This document shows, piece by piece, positions 31,240-39,841 of a stretch of DNA of 46,079 nucleotides. The first letter of the stretch is position 1. Every line of letters starts with the position of its first letter. The DNA is from Gallionellales bacterium RIFCSPLOWO2_02_FULL_57_47 (GTDB taxonomy: Bacteria; Pseudomonadota; Gammaproteobacteria; Burkholderiales; Gallionellaceae). Below the pieces are notes generated by a model. That model saw nothing but the letters and a program-made list of their open reading frames with translations. It was not told where the DNA came from and did not search any database. A program made the position numbers and the translations under genes. The DNA is taken from assembly GCA_001801175.1 (NCBI GenBank), contig MGWZ01000052.1, forward strand, positions 1 through 46,079, given 5' to 3'.

Positions 31240-31349
31240 GTTGCTTTGCCCCCTGTTATTTCCGGTTTCGAATAATATTTCTAACCGCTTCGATTTCATT
31301 TTTTGCAACTTGCTGTACTTTTTTGCCGTTTTCCCTGCTTTTTCATTTT

Positions 31350-31982
31350 CTATTGGAAACCGGATTGGCTGGATACAATTACCAGACTCCGAGCCGCATG
31401 CAACCCCGGCACTTGTAACGGTATGACCCGCTCCACCCGGCATCCCTCCGGCACACCCGACAATTCCTGCTGCGGCGCACCCTTCATCGCCACCCAGCGC
31501 CCATGCGGCGCCATCAGGCGGCGGGTGCTGCGCAAAAATTCGCCCAATTCGCTGAATGCCCGTGAAATGATCCCGTCAAAGTGCTCCGCCGGTTGCCACT
31601 CCTCCACACGCGCGCAGTAAACGCTCACATTGCGCAAGCCCAGCTCGATAATCGCCTGTTGCACAAAGCTGGTTTTCTTGCTGTTGCTGTCCAGCAAAGT
31701 GAATTGCCAGTCCGGCTGCGCGACCGCCAGCACCAGCCCCGGCAAACCCGCGCCACATCCCACATCCAGCCACCTTCCTGCCCATAGATGCGGCATAGTA
31801 GCAAGGCTGTCGAGTAAGTGATAGCTTACCATCTGCTGTGGATCGCGAATCGCCGTCAGGTTATAAACCTTGTTCCATTTGTGCAGCAACGCCAAATAAT
31901 CCAGCAGCTTGTTCTGTGCGTCCGCGCCCAGTGTAATTCCCAATTGTGCGATTCCGTGCTGTAATTCTTCGGCCAAACTCAT
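31350..31982 (-). CDS. rsmG: 16S rRNA (guanine527-N7)-methyltransferase RsmG
   Basis: 210 residues from ATG 31982 (MSLAEELQHGIAQLG), seven bases after the mnmG stop. The frame extends much further into mnmG but only the downstream part is RsmG-like. Seen: LLHKWNKVYNLTAIRD (about 33-48), the SAM site WLDVGCGAGLPGLVLAV (about 68-84) and LLDSNSKKTSF. It methylates the 530 loop of 16S rRNA. The mnmG-rsmG-parA-parB order is a common near-origin arrangement. Confidence 0.96.
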   Translation of the reverse strand: MSLAEELQHGIAQLGITLGADAQNKLLDYLALLHKWNKVYNLTAIRDPQQMVSYHLLDSLATMPHLWAGRWLDVGCGAGLPGLVLAVAQPDWQFTLLDSNSKKTSFVQQAIIELGLRNVSVYCARVEEWQPAEHFDGIISRAFSELGEFLRSTRRLMAPHGRWVAMKGAPQQELSGVPEGCRVERVIPLQVPGLHAARSLVIVSSQSGFQ

Positions 31983-31989
31983 GCCAAGC

Positions 31990-33894
31990 TCAAGCACTCT
32001 TTTTAGACTGCCGCGTATCGTCGCGAAAGCCGCGCTTGATATGCACCAGCAGCAGGGAAATCGCCGCCGGGGTAATCCCGGAAATGCGTGCCGCCTGCCC
32101 GACAGTTTCGGGTTTGTGCTGATTGAGCTTTTGCTGCACCTCAATTGATAACCCGCGTACCCCGCGATAATCAAGGTCTTCCGGTAATCCCAGCGTTTCA
32201 TATTGTTCGTTACGCCCGATCTCGTCGCGTTGCCGCTCAATATAGCCGTGGTATTTCGCCTGCGTTTCAACCTGCTCGGCGACCTTTTCATCGTCCACCC
32301 CGGCGCCGGCGCCGGGCAAGGTCAACAGGCTGGCATAATTTACGTCGGGACGGCGCAACAGCTCATGCAGCGAGTATTCGCGTTCTATGGTTTTGCCCAG
32401 CACGCGTATAGCGTCCTCGGCGGACAGGTTGCGCGGATTCACCCAGGTGTTACGCAACCGTTCCTGCTCGCGCGCGACGGACTCACGCTTTAGTTCAAAT
32501 ACCTGCCAACGCGCATCGTCCACGATACCCAGTTTGCGCCCGATCTCCGTCAATCTCAGATCCGCGTTGTCCTCGCGCAATTGCAACCGGTATTCCGCGC
32601 GACTGGTGAACATGCGATACGGCTCGGAAGCGCCGCGCGTAACCAGATCGTCCACCATCACGCCCAAATAGGCCTCGTCACGGCGCGGGCACCAGGCTTC
32701 TTGTCCGCCGGCTTGCAGCGCCGCGTTCAATCCGGCCAGCAGGCCTTGCGCTGCCGCCTCCTCATAACCGGTCGTGCCGTTGATTTGCCCGGCAAAGAAT
32801 AGTCCATGGATCGCCTTGGTTTCCAGCGAGCTTTTCAACCCGCGCGGATCAAAATAATCGTATTCAATCGCATAGCCGGGACGCAGGATATGCGCGTTTT
32901 CCAATCCTTTAATGGAGCGCACCAGAGCCAGTTGCACATCGAAAGGCAGACTGGTGGAAATGCCGTTTGGGTAAACCTCGTTTGTGGTCAATCCTTCAGG
33001 TTCGAGAAAAATCTGGTGCGATGCCTTGTCGGCAAAACGTGTGATTTTGTCCTCAATGGACGGGCAATAGCGCGGGCCGACCCCCTCGATCACCCCGGTG
33101 AACAACGGTGAGCGATCCAGCCCGCCGCGGATGATGTCGTGGGTGCGTTGGTTGGTCTCGGTGATCCAGCACGGCAACTGCTGCGGGTGCTGCGCGGCAT
33201 TCCCCATGAACGAGAATACCGGCACCGGATCGTCGCCCGACTGCTCCTGCATCACCGAATAATCGATGCTCCGCCCGTCGATGCGCGGCGGCGTGCCGGT
33301 CTTCAGCCGCCCTACCGGAAGGTTCAGCTCGCGCAACCGGCGCGCCAGACTGACGGAGGGAGGATCGCCGGCGCGACCTGCAGGGTAGCTGGCCTGTCCG
33401 ACATGGATCAGCCCGGACAGGAAGGTACCCGTTGTCAGCACCACGGTTTTTGCGGCGAAGCGCAAACCCAGTTGCGTGACCACGCCGCACACACGATCCT
33501 GCTCAATCAGCAAGTCGTCCACTGCCTGCTGGAACAACCAGAGGTTGGGCTGATTCTCCAGCCGTGTCCTGATTGCCTGCTTGTAAAGGATGCGGTCGGC
33601 CTGTGCGCGCGTCGCGCGCACCGCTGGGCCTTTGCTGGAATTCAGAACACGGAACTGGATGCCGCTCTCGTCGGTTGCCGCCGCCATCGCGCCGCCAAGC
33701 GCATCCACCTCCTTGACCAGGTGCCCCTTGCCGATCCCGCCGATGGAAGGATTGCAGGACATCTGCCCGAGTGTTTCGATATTGTGGCTGAGCAGCAAGG
33801 TCTTGCAGCCCGCGCGCGCGCCGGACAAGGCGGCTTCCGTACCGGCATGGCCGCCGCCAACCACAATTACATCGAATATATCGGGGAAATTCAA
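31990..33894 (-). CDS. mnmG: tRNA uridine-5-carboxymethylaminomethyl modification enzyme MnmG
   Basis: 634 residues from a TTG at 33894, reading (M)[21 protein letters not shown], which aligns with E. coli MnmG (629 residues, MFYPDPFDVIIIGGG). AGAGG sits 7 bases upstream of this TTG; the frame is open further but shows no likeness. FAD-binding GGGHAGTE (13-20), the [28 protein letters not shown] block, the [14 protein letters not shown] region and a helical C-terminus that binds MnmE are all present. With MnmE it installs the cmnm5 group at wobble uridine 34. Confidence 0.97.
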   Translation of the reverse strand: MNFPDIFDVIVVGGGHAGTEAALSGARAGCKTLLLSHNIETLGQMSCNPSIGGIGKGHLVKEVDALGGAMAAATDESGIQFRVLNSSKGPAVRATRAQADRILYKQAIRTRLENQPNLWLFQQAVDDLLIEQDRVCGVVTQLGLRFAAKTVVLTTGTFLSGLIHVGQASYPAGRAGDPPSVSLARRLRELNLPVGRLKTGTPPRIDGRSIDYSVMQEQSGDDPVPVFSFMGNAAQHPQQLPCWITETNQRTHDIIRGGLDRSPLFTGVIEGVGPRYCPSIEDKITRFADKASHQIFLEPEGLTTNEVYPNGISTSLPFDVQLALVRSIKGLENAHILRPGYAIEYDYFDPRGLKSSLETKAIHGLFFAGQINGTTGYEEAAAQGLLAGLNAALQAGGQEAWCPRRDEAYLGVMVDDLVTRGASEPYRMFTSRAEYRLQLREDNADLRLTEIGRKLGIVDDARWQVFELKRESVAREQERLRNTWVNPRNLSAEDAIRVLGKTIEREYSLHELLRRPDVNYASLLTLPGAGAGVDDEKVAEQVETQAKYHGYIERQRDEIGRNEQYETLGLPEDLDYRGVRGLSIEVQQKLNQHKPETVGQAARISGITPAAISLLLVHIKRGFRDDTRQSKKSA

Positions 33895-34095
33895 ATGGGA
33901 ACCTCTATAAATCCACAATTTCATCCCTATTGATGAAACTACTAGCCCTTCCACTAAATTGCCAAAACAAACGGCAACCAAATGCCTGGTTATGCTGCGT
34001 TGCGTAAAAAATTTCCGGCCAACCTGAAGGTTACCCTTCACTGAAACTTCATTTTCTTGCTTGCATATTATGCATATGCGGCACAACGAAATTTT

Positions 34096-34284
34096 TTACG
34101 TGCCATGCATTTGGGCGAACTCCGAATTTTTAGAGGCTCCCATGTTGCAGCTGTGCTGGAAAGGACGCGCATCATACAACAGCGTATCCAGAATCCCAAC
34201 AGGAATGACAACGATACCCCAAGCGAAAAAAGGAATTAGCCCTGCCCCCCAACCCTCCGGGTAAAACAACCAGCCATTCGACAA
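34096..34284 (-). CDS. possible small membrane protein or gene remnant
   Basis: 62 residues from a TTG: SNGWLFYPEGWGAGLIPFF, then AWGIVVIPVGILDTLLYDARPF and a polar tail. The composition (Trp/Gly-rich start, one hydrophobic stretch about 13-35, then DTLLYD) looks like real protein and loosely recalls the C-terminal part of YceK/YidQ-type (DUF1375) lipoproteins. There is no ribosome-binding site before the TTG. A cysteine-containing LGCGRLQSC segment in another frame just upstream suggests a frameshifted lipoprotein gene. The assignment is weak. Confidence 0.3.
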   Translation of the reverse strand: MSNGWLFYPEGWGAGLIPFFAWGIVVIPVGILDTLLYDARPFQHSCNMGASKNSEFAQMHGT

Positions 34285-34375
34285 GACTGCAAACGACCGC
34301 AGCCAAGTCGCTGGTTATCCTGCAAACGGGCGAAGGGGCAGACGAATCGCTGCGCGAGCTTCAGGTTAAGCGCAT

Positions 34376-34391
34376 TGTTTCACGTGAAACA
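34376..34391. promoter_or_regulatory. parS site 1
   Basis: TGTTTCACGTGAAACA, the canonical ParB-binding palindrome, here extended by perfect symmetry to 34372-34395. A ParB gene is in the same window. Confidence 0.95.
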
Positions 34392-34425
34392 ATGCAAGGG
34401 TATGAATCATGAATCCCATATGCAA

Positions 34426-34441
34426 TGTTTCACGTGAAACA
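34426..34441. promoter_or_regulatory. parS site 2
   Basis: A second exact TGTTTCACGTGAAACA, 50 bases centre-to-centre from the first and 16 bases past the mnmE stop codon. Confidence 0.95.
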
Positions 34442-34456
34442 AAAGTAGACTCTTGG

Positions 34457-35812
34457 TTATTTTCCGATGCAGAACCGGCTGAAAATCTCACCGAGCAAAT
34501 CATCCGGTGTGAATTCCCCGGTAACCTCGCCCAGTGCGCGCTGCGCCAGGCGCAACTCCTCGGCGAACAACTCCGCGCTGGACATCACGGCCCGCGCCTG
34601 GGCCAAGTGGAATTTAGCCAGCGTCAAGGCGCGCACGTGACGTTCCCGCGCCATGAAGGCGCCGCTTTCCTGGTCACGCCATCCCACTGCCTCAAGCAGC
34701 TTGCAGCGCAACTCCTCTATCCCCGCGCCCGTTTTGGCGGAAACCCGAATAAACGGAACAGAGGCAAACGGCGCGCTGGCAGATGCGGCAGTGGCGACAT
34801 CCAGCAGGTCGTTTTTGTTGAATACCAGCAGCCGGGGGATATCCGCCGGCAATCCGGCAAGAATGACTTCATCCTGCGCTGTCAGGCCTTTACTTGCATC
34901 CAGCAACAGCAAAATCAAATCGGCACGATGGATTGTCTGGTGGGCGCGCGCGATGCCCATGCTTTCCACCGCATCCTCGGATTCGCGCAACCCCGCCGTG
35001 TCCATGATATGCAGGGGCACCCCGCGGATCTGGATCGCCTGGCGGATCACATCGCGGGTAGTGCCTGGAATCTCGCTGACCAGCGCCACTTCCTCGCCGG
35101 CCAGGCGGTTCAGCAGGCTGGACTTGCCGACGTTCGGCTGCCCGGCAATGACCACATGCGCTCCCTCGCGCAGCAGGGTGCCCTGTTTTGCGGTATCCAG
35201 CGTATGCTGCAAGTGCAACCGCACGCTGCTCAGCAAGGCATCGCGGCGCCCCATGTCGATGACGTCCACTTCCTCTTCCGGAAAGTCCAGCATCGCCTCA
35301 ACCAGCATGCGCAGGTAGATCAACTCGTCGACCATGCCGTGGATAGCGGCGGAAAACTCGCCGCGCAGGGAGCGCATCGCACTGCGTGCAGCCTCGGCGG
35401 TATTGGCATCAATCAGGTCGGCGACGCTTTCCGCCTGCGCCAGGTCAAGCTTGTTGTTCAGAAAAGCGCGGCGCGTGAATTCACCCGGTTGCGCCAGCCG
35501 TGCCCCCAAATCGAGGCAACGCCGCAACACCAGTTGCAATACGGCGGGTCCACCGTGCCCTTGCAGCTCAAGCACGTCCTCACCGGTATAGGAATGCGGC
35601 GCAGGAAAAAACAAGGCGACCCCCTGATCAAGAGGGTCGCCGTTTTCGTCCAGAAAATTGCTGCAGGTGGCATGCCGCGCAGCGGGCAATTTGCCCAGGA
35701 TTCCGTGCGCCAAGGTTTCGATGCGCCCCCCGGATACTCTTACCACCCCGATGCCACCGCGCCCTTGCGCAGTGGCAATGGCGGCGATGGTATCAGCGTT
35801 TGGCAGCTGCAC
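34457..35812 (-). CDS. mnmE: tRNA modification GTPase MnmE
   Basis: 451 residues from a GTG at 35812 (VQLPNADTIAAIATAQGRGGIGVVRVSG); E. coli MnmE has 454. A further in-frame GTG at 35836 is possible. Either start overlaps the 3' end of yidC. N-terminal folate-binding domain (about 1-120), helical domain interrupted by the G domain with P-loop GQPNVGKSSLLNRL (about 221), DTAGLRES and NKNDLL motifs, and the C-terminal FCIGK carrying the essential cysteine. Works with MnmG on wobble uridine. Confidence 0.96.
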   Translation of the reverse strand: MQLPNADTIAAIATAQGRGGIGVVRVSGGRIETLAHGILGKLPAARHATCSNFLDENGDPLDQGVALFFPAPHSYTGEDVLELQGHGGPAVLQLVLRRCLDLGARLAQPGEFTRRAFLNNKLDLAQAESVADLIDANTAEAARSAMRSLRGEFSAAIHGMVDELIYLRMLVEAMLDFPEEEVDVIDMGRRDALLSSVRLHLQHTLDTAKQGTLLREGAHVVIAGQPNVGKSSLLNRLAGEEVALVSEIPGTTRDVIRQAIQIRGVPLHIMDTAGLRESEDAVESMGIARAHQTIHRADLILLLLDASKGLTAQDEVILAGLPADIPRLLVFNKNDLLDVATAASASAPFASVPFIRVSAKTGAGIEELRCKLLEAVGWRDQESGAFMARERHVRALTLAKFHLAQARAVMSSAELFAEELRLAQRALGEVTGEFTPDDLLGEIFSRFCIGK

Positions 35813-37436
35813 CTTTGCTTTCGCCCTCGGCAGCACGAGTGATATACCACTGCTGGCCGATGGAAAGGATGTTGTTCACAATGGAATACAACACCAGACC
35901 GGCAGGAAAGAAGAAGAAAATCACGCTGAAGGCGATCGGCATGATCTGCATTATCTTGGCCTGCAAGGGATCCGGCGGCTTAGGATTAAGGCGCGTCTGG
36001 ATAATCATACTTGCCCCCATGATCAACGGCAGGATGTAATACGGATCCACCGCCGACAAGTCGGTTATCCAGCCGAAGAATGGCGCGTAACGCATCTCCA
36101 CGCTAGACAGAATAGACCAATACAGGGCAATAAAAACCGGGATTTGCACTACCACCGGCAAACACCCGCCCAATGGGTTAATTTTCTCTGTTTTATATAA
36201 CTCCATCATGGCGCGGTTCAACTTTTCCCGGTCGCTGCCGCATTGCTGTTTAATCTTTTCCAGCTTGGGCGCAACTACGCGCATCTTTGCCATGGAACGG
36301 TAGCTTGCCGCAGACAGTGGGAAAAACAACAGCTTGATCAGTACGGTAAGCAGAATGATGGCAACGCCCCAGTTATGCGTCCAATCGTTAAACAAGGTCA
36401 TAATCCAGAACAGCGGGGTGGCGATGATCGTCAGCCAACCGTAATCCACCGTCAAACCAAGGCCGGTAGCGATTTTGTCCAGCTTGGTCTGGGCAGGGCC
36501 GGCATAAAGAGTAGTGCTCACAACAGCTTTTTGCCCGGGACTCACCACCTGTTCCGGTAAAATTACGCCTACAGAATATGAATCACCGTCCAACTTGCGC
36601 GCGAAATATTCACGACTGGTCTTTTCCTTGGGCAGCCAGGCAGCAACGAAATAATGTTGCAATATTCCTATCCACCCATCATTGGCTTGCTTGGGATAGT
36701 CTGTTTTTCCCTTTTCTATCTCCTGAAAATCCACTTTCTGGAATTTCTCCTTGTCGGTATAGACCGCCATACCGGTGTAAGTGGGTAAAAAACGTGAACT
36801 GCCAGCCAAGGCACCGCTATTACGAATCAGTTGAAAATAGCTGCTCGCCGTTGTTGCCTGCTGGCCGGTATTTTCCAATTCATAGGCAACATCTACCAAA
36901 TAACTCCCTTTGTGAAAAGTGATTACCTTGGTCACCTTCAGCGCGGAATCACCCCCGGCTTTTAGCCGTACCTGTAACTGTTCGTCATTCCCGGCAAGAA
37001 CATACTGGTCCTGCTCCGAAACAAACAGGCTGTTATGGTTAGGCAGCCCCGTTCCGAGCAGGCCGCTTTGCGCGACATAATTGTGGGTCCCGGTGCCTCG
37101 TTGAAAAAGCACCAGCGGTTTGCTTTTGTCCAGCCCATCAGGGTGCTTCAACAGCGCCAGACGGCTGATATCTCCGCCAATAGTACTGATATCTGCCTCA
37201 ATAATATCAGTCTTGACGTGAATTGTTGTTCCGGTTTCCTGCTGGACAGGTTGTTGGGAAATGGTTGCTGGTGTTGTGGCGGCTTGGGGTGTTACCTGAG
37301 GTTTAGGGATACTCTCATTAATTGCCGCGCTTTGCTGAACATACTGTTCGGGATGTTGCTGGCGTTGCCAGCCATCCCAAACCAGTCCTAACGAAAACAC
37401 AAAAATTAAAAATAAAAAAAGTCTTTGTAAATCCAT
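35793..37436 (-). CDS. yidC: membrane protein insertase YidC
   Basis: 547 residues from ATG 37436 (MDLQRLFLFLIFVFSLGLVWDGWQ); earlier in-frame codons overlap yidD and lack likeness. First membrane helix 4-20, a P/Q/T-rich linker, a large periplasmic beta domain (about 60-340), then the five-helix insertase core (about 345-530) with FPLSAASYRSMAKMRVVAPK holding the conserved hydrophilic-groove arginine. The C-terminal tail is basic. It inserts membrane proteins, including F0 subunits c and a, with or without Sec. Confidence 0.97.
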   Translation of the reverse strand: MDLQRLFLFLIFVFSLGLVWDGWQRQQHPEQYVQQSAAINESIPKPQVTPQAATTPATISQQPVQQETGTTIHVKTDIIEADISTIGGDISRLALLKHPDGLDKSKPLVLFQRGTGTHNYVAQSGLLGTGLPNHNSLFVSEQDQYVLAGNDEQLQVRLKAGGDSALKVTKVITFHKGSYLVDVAYELENTGQQATTASSYFQLIRNSGALAGSSRFLPTYTGMAVYTDKEKFQKVDFQEIEKGKTDYPKQANDGWIGILQHYFVAAWLPKEKTSREYFARKLDGDSYSVGVILPEQVVSPGQKAVVSTTLYAGPAQTKLDKIATGLGLTVDYGWLTIIATPLFWIMTLFNDWTHNWGVAIILLTVLIKLLFFPLSAASYRSMAKMRVVAPKLEKIKQQCGSDREKLNRAMMELYKTEKINPLGGCLPVVVQIPVFIALYWSILSSVEMRYAPFFGWITDLSAVDPYYILPLIMGASMIIQTRLNPKPPDPLQAKIMQIMPIAFSVIFFFFPAGLVLYSIVNNILSIGQQWYITRAAEGESKGAAAKR

Positions 37437-37450
37437 GATTTTGCCTGACA

Positions 37451-37660
37451 TTAAGGTGCGGGATCGTATCCGCCTGGATTCCAGGGATTGCAACGCAGCA
37501 ATCGTTTAATGCCGAGCCACGCTCCTTTCAGTACACCGTGTTTAGCCAGGGCTTCGCAGGTATAGTGGGAACAGGTTGGAGTAAATCTGCACGTAGGTGG
37601 ACTAAGCGGACTGATCAGGTATTGATAGCCATGTATCAGCTTGATCACAATTCTGCGCAT
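37451..37660 (-). CDS. yidD: membrane protein insertion efficiency factor YidD
   Basis: 69 residues. A small amphipathic, membrane-associated protein that aids YidC-dependent insertion. Signature: [27 protein letters not shown] and [14 protein letters not shown], with conserved cysteines. It overlaps the 3' end of rnpA by 16 bases and precedes yidC by 14, in the classical rpmH-rnpA-yidD-yidC order. Confidence 0.96.
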   Translation of the reverse strand: MRRIVIKLIHGYQYLISPLSPPTCRFTPTCSHYTCEALAKHGVLKGAWLGIKRLLRCNPWNPGGYDPAP

Positions 37661-38037
37661 CTATTTTCTACCCGGCTAAACAGCATTTTCAAATTGCCAG
37701 CTTGCGCACCACACTCTTGAGGGTAGGCACGTCTCATCATCACAACCAGATCCAACTTGGATAGCTTGATGTTGTGTTGGCGGAACGCTTCCCTGATGAT
37801 TCTTTTTACACGATTTCGGTCTGCTGAGCCGGATAGCGTTTTTTTGCCCACAATCATTCCAAGCCTGGCGTTTTTTTTGTCGTTGCGCACAAAAAAAACT
37901 TTGAAGTGTTTATCCGCTATGTTTTCAGCACGGATAACGTGGTCAAAACCGTTTTCGCGCAACAAGCGATGCGCGGCGGTAAATTCGGCCGATAGACTAG
38001 ACTGCAAGTCTTGCACGGCCCTTGGCGCGACGTGCAT
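37645..38037 (-). CDS. rnpA: ribonuclease P protein component
   Basis: 130 residues from ATG 38037. Protein cofactor of RNase P, which matures tRNA 5' ends. Family features: [18 protein letters not shown], the basic RNR motif in [18 protein letters not shown] (about 70-87), and [10 protein letters not shown]. The ATG lies 41 bases inside the 3' end of rpmH in a different frame; in-frame GTG (38016) and TTG (38007) codons are alternatives giving more usual N-termini. So the start is uncertain. Confidence 0.93.
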   Translation of the reverse strand: MHVAPRAVQDLQSSLSAEFTAAHRLLRENGFDHVIRAENIADKHFKVFFVRNDKKNARLGMIVGKKTLSGSADRNRVKRIIREAFRQHNIKLSKLDLVVMMRRAYPQECGAQAGNLKMLFSRVENRCAEL

Positions 38038-38131
38038 TGATAACAGCGCGACCTCCGCGTGTTTTCATGCGCACCAAAAAGCCGTGGGTGCGTTTTCTTC
38101 TAGTTACGGATGGTTGGTATGTGCGTTTCAT
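37997..38131 (-). CDS. rpmH: 50S ribosomal protein L34
   Basis: 44 residues beginning [20 protein letters not shown] and ending GRARLAV, the standard L34 length and sequence. AGGA sits 7 bases upstream of the ATG. It is the first gene of the rpmH-rnpA-yidD-yidC-mnmE run and has a strong promoter just upstream. Its 3' end overlaps the start of rnpA. Confidence 0.97.
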   Translation of the reverse strand: MKRTYQPSVTRRKRTHGFLVRMKTRGGRAVINARRAKGRARLAV

Positions 38132-38163
38132 GTTATTTTCCTGAATAAACCGTAGAACGCGCT

Positions 38164-38192
38164 ATTACAAAGCCTTATGGCAAAGCTGTCAA
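38164..38192 (-). promoter_or_regulatory. sigma-70 promoter of rpmH
   Basis: On the minus strand a perfect -35 TTGACA (38187-38192) and -10 TGTAAT (38164-38169) are 17 bases apart. Transcription would start near 38157, about 25 bases before the rpmH ATG. Confidence 0.8.
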
Positions 38193-38212
38193 GCATATTA
38201 TACAATTTCCCC

Positions 38213-38221
38213 TGTGGATAA
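38213..38221 (-). promoter_or_regulatory. DnaA box upstream of dnaA
   Basis: TGTGGATAA, the reverse of the consensus TTATCCACA. It lies between the divergent rpmH promoter and dnaA, placed for DnaA autoregulation or origin function. Confidence 0.7.
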
Positions 38222-38287
38222 CTTTCAAAATGTACTGTAGTATGCGGCGACTTTTACCGATATTGAATAATCCCTTAGTACAAAACC

Positions 38288-39643
38288 ATGCAGGATATTT
38301 CTTTTTGGGATTCATGCCTGCGCTCATTCAAAAAGAGCCTGCCCGCACAACAATTTAATTCATGGATAAAACCGTTGCACCTCAAAAATGAGGATGGAAC
38401 ACTAGTTCTTACTGCTCCAAACAGCTTTACATTAAAGCTTGTACAGGAACGTTTTTTACCAGAGATATACCGGCAAGCAGGGTTAGCATTGTCACGGGTT
38501 CCATCATTTGAATTTAGAGTTATGGAAACAGCGCCTGTAAACAGGCCGCCCGATTTGGAGCCCCCCACAAAAAAACCCCAAATTACCGAACACAAGCCAA
38601 AAATAGAACCCTCTTTTAGAGGTTATGGAAAAATAAACCCAAGCCTTACATTCGAAAATTTTGTAATTGGCAAAGCCAACCAGCTGGCATTTGCAGCTGC
38701 AACTCAAGTAGCTGAATTACCGGGTGCATCATACAATCCGCTGTTTATTTATGGTGGCGTTGGTCTGGGTAAGACGCACTTACTGCAAGCGATCGGCAAT
38801 CAAATCCTGATTAATAATCCTCAAATAAAAATATGTTATATGCATGCTGAAAGATATGTCGCTGATGTCGTCCGCGCATATCAAACCAACAAATTTGAAG
38901 AATTTAAGCAGTTTTACCACTCTCTGGATGTGTTGCTTATTGATGATATTCAATTTTTTGCAGGTAAAGCCAAAACACAGGAAGAGTTTTTTTATGCATT
39001 TAATACCCTTGTAGACTCTCACAAACAGGTTATTTTAACCAGCGACACTTTCCCCAAAGAAATAATTGGGTTAGAAAGCCGCCTGGTATCACGATTTGGG
39101 TGGGGGTTAACTGTAGCGATTGAACCTCCAGAACTGGAAATGCGTGTTGCAATTCTTCTAAAAAAAGCATCCCTCAATAATTACTCTCTGGATGATGGTG
39201 TCGCTTTTTTTGTTGCAAAACATGTAAGCTCGAATGTTCGCGAACTTGAAGGGGCGTTAAAACGTGTTGAAGCTTATGCAAAATTTCACAAACGCATTAT
39301 TTCAGTGGAAACTGCAAAGGAGGCTTTGAAAGACATTTTGATTGCACAAAGTCGACAGATTTCAATTGAAAATATTCAAAAAACTGTTGCGGATTATTAC
39401 CATATTAAAATGGTGGAACTGCTTTCAAAAAAACGTACCCGAAATTTAACGCGCCCCAGGCAAATAGCGATGGCCATAGCAAGAGATATAACTATCATGA
39501 GCTTGCCTGAGATAGGAAATGCATTTGGGGGTAAAGATCACTCAACGGTCATTCATGCCTGTAAAACAATTAGTGCCCTGAGAGCAAGCAACACGACAAT
39601 TGATGCTGACTATAAAATACTCATACAAATATTAAGGGGCTAA
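38288..39643 (+). CDS. dnaA: chromosomal replication initiator DnaA
   Basis: 451 residues. Domain I (about 1-80, [25 protein letters not shown]), a short variable domain II (about 80-115), the AAA+ domain with Walker [13 protein letters not shown] (about 155) and Walker [10 protein letters not shown] (about 216), and the DNA-binding domain IV ending with the signature [13 protein letters not shown] (about 415). It binds DnaA boxes and opens oriC. The gene is distinctly AT-rich compared with the minus-strand genes to its left. Confidence 0.98.
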   Translation: MQDISFWDSCLRSFKKSLPAQQFNSWIKPLHLKNEDGTLVLTAPNSFTLKLVQERFLPEIYRQAGLALSRVPSFEFRVMETAPVNRPPDLEPPTKKPQITEHKPKIEPSFRGYGKINPSLTFENFVIGKANQLAFAAATQVAELPGASYNPLFIYGGVGLGKTHLLQAIGNQILINNPQIKICYMHAERYVADVVRAYQTNKFEEFKQFYHSLDVLLIDDIQFFAGKAKTQEEFFYAFNTLVDSHKQVILTSDTFPKEIIGLESRLVSRFGWGLTVAIEPPELEMRVAILLKKASLNNYSLDDGVAFFVAKHVSSNVRELEGALKRVEAYAKFHKRIISVETAKEALKDILIAQSRQISIENIQKTVADYYHIKMVELLSKKRTRNLTRPRQIAMAIARDITIMSLPEIGNAFGGKDHSTVIHACKTISALRASNTTIDADYKILIQILRG

Positions 39644-39664
39644 CACTGTGTATTTTCTGATCAT

Positions 39665-39716
39665 AAAATGTGCATAACTCTGCATTTAAAAATAAATTTA
39701 AAGTTATGCACATTTT
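39665..39716. promoter_or_regulatory. inverted pair of DnaA boxes around an AT-rich core (oriC candidate)
   Basis: AAAATGTGCATAACT (39665-39679) and its exact reverse complement (39702-39716) flank 22 bases that are almost all A or T. Each arm contains a DnaA box: TGTGCATAA at 39669-39677 and TTATGCACA at 39704-39712. A near-box TTATTAACA lies further right (about 39792). Its place between dnaA and dnaN is a common oriC position. Confidence 0.65.
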
Positions 39717-39841
39717 TATAGCGTTTGTTCTACAACTAAACAACTGCAAAATTTAACTTGTATGTTATTGATACTCAATCAATTATCAGTCTTATTAACA
39801 ACAAGTGAAGAGCATTATTAGTCTTATTAGGTATTTATATT

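Larger units (their letters stand above)
33895..34456. other. 562-bp spacer between mnmE and mnmG
   Basis: Besides two parS sites at its right end (34376-34441), it holds only one short minus-strand ORF (34096-34284) and unrelated short frames on the other strand. No RNA gene or repeat is recognised. Confidence 0.5.

Noticed and set aside
34057-34239. 60-codon plus-strand frame in the mnmG-mnmE spacer
   Set aside because: No ribosome-binding site, no motif, and it lies opposite a more protein-like frame. I see no support for it.
34409-35842. Long plus-strand open frame (over 470 codons) across mnmE
   Set aside because: It is the exact antisense of a well-conserved mnmE, full of Q, H and R runs typical of antisense translation, and has no domain likeness.
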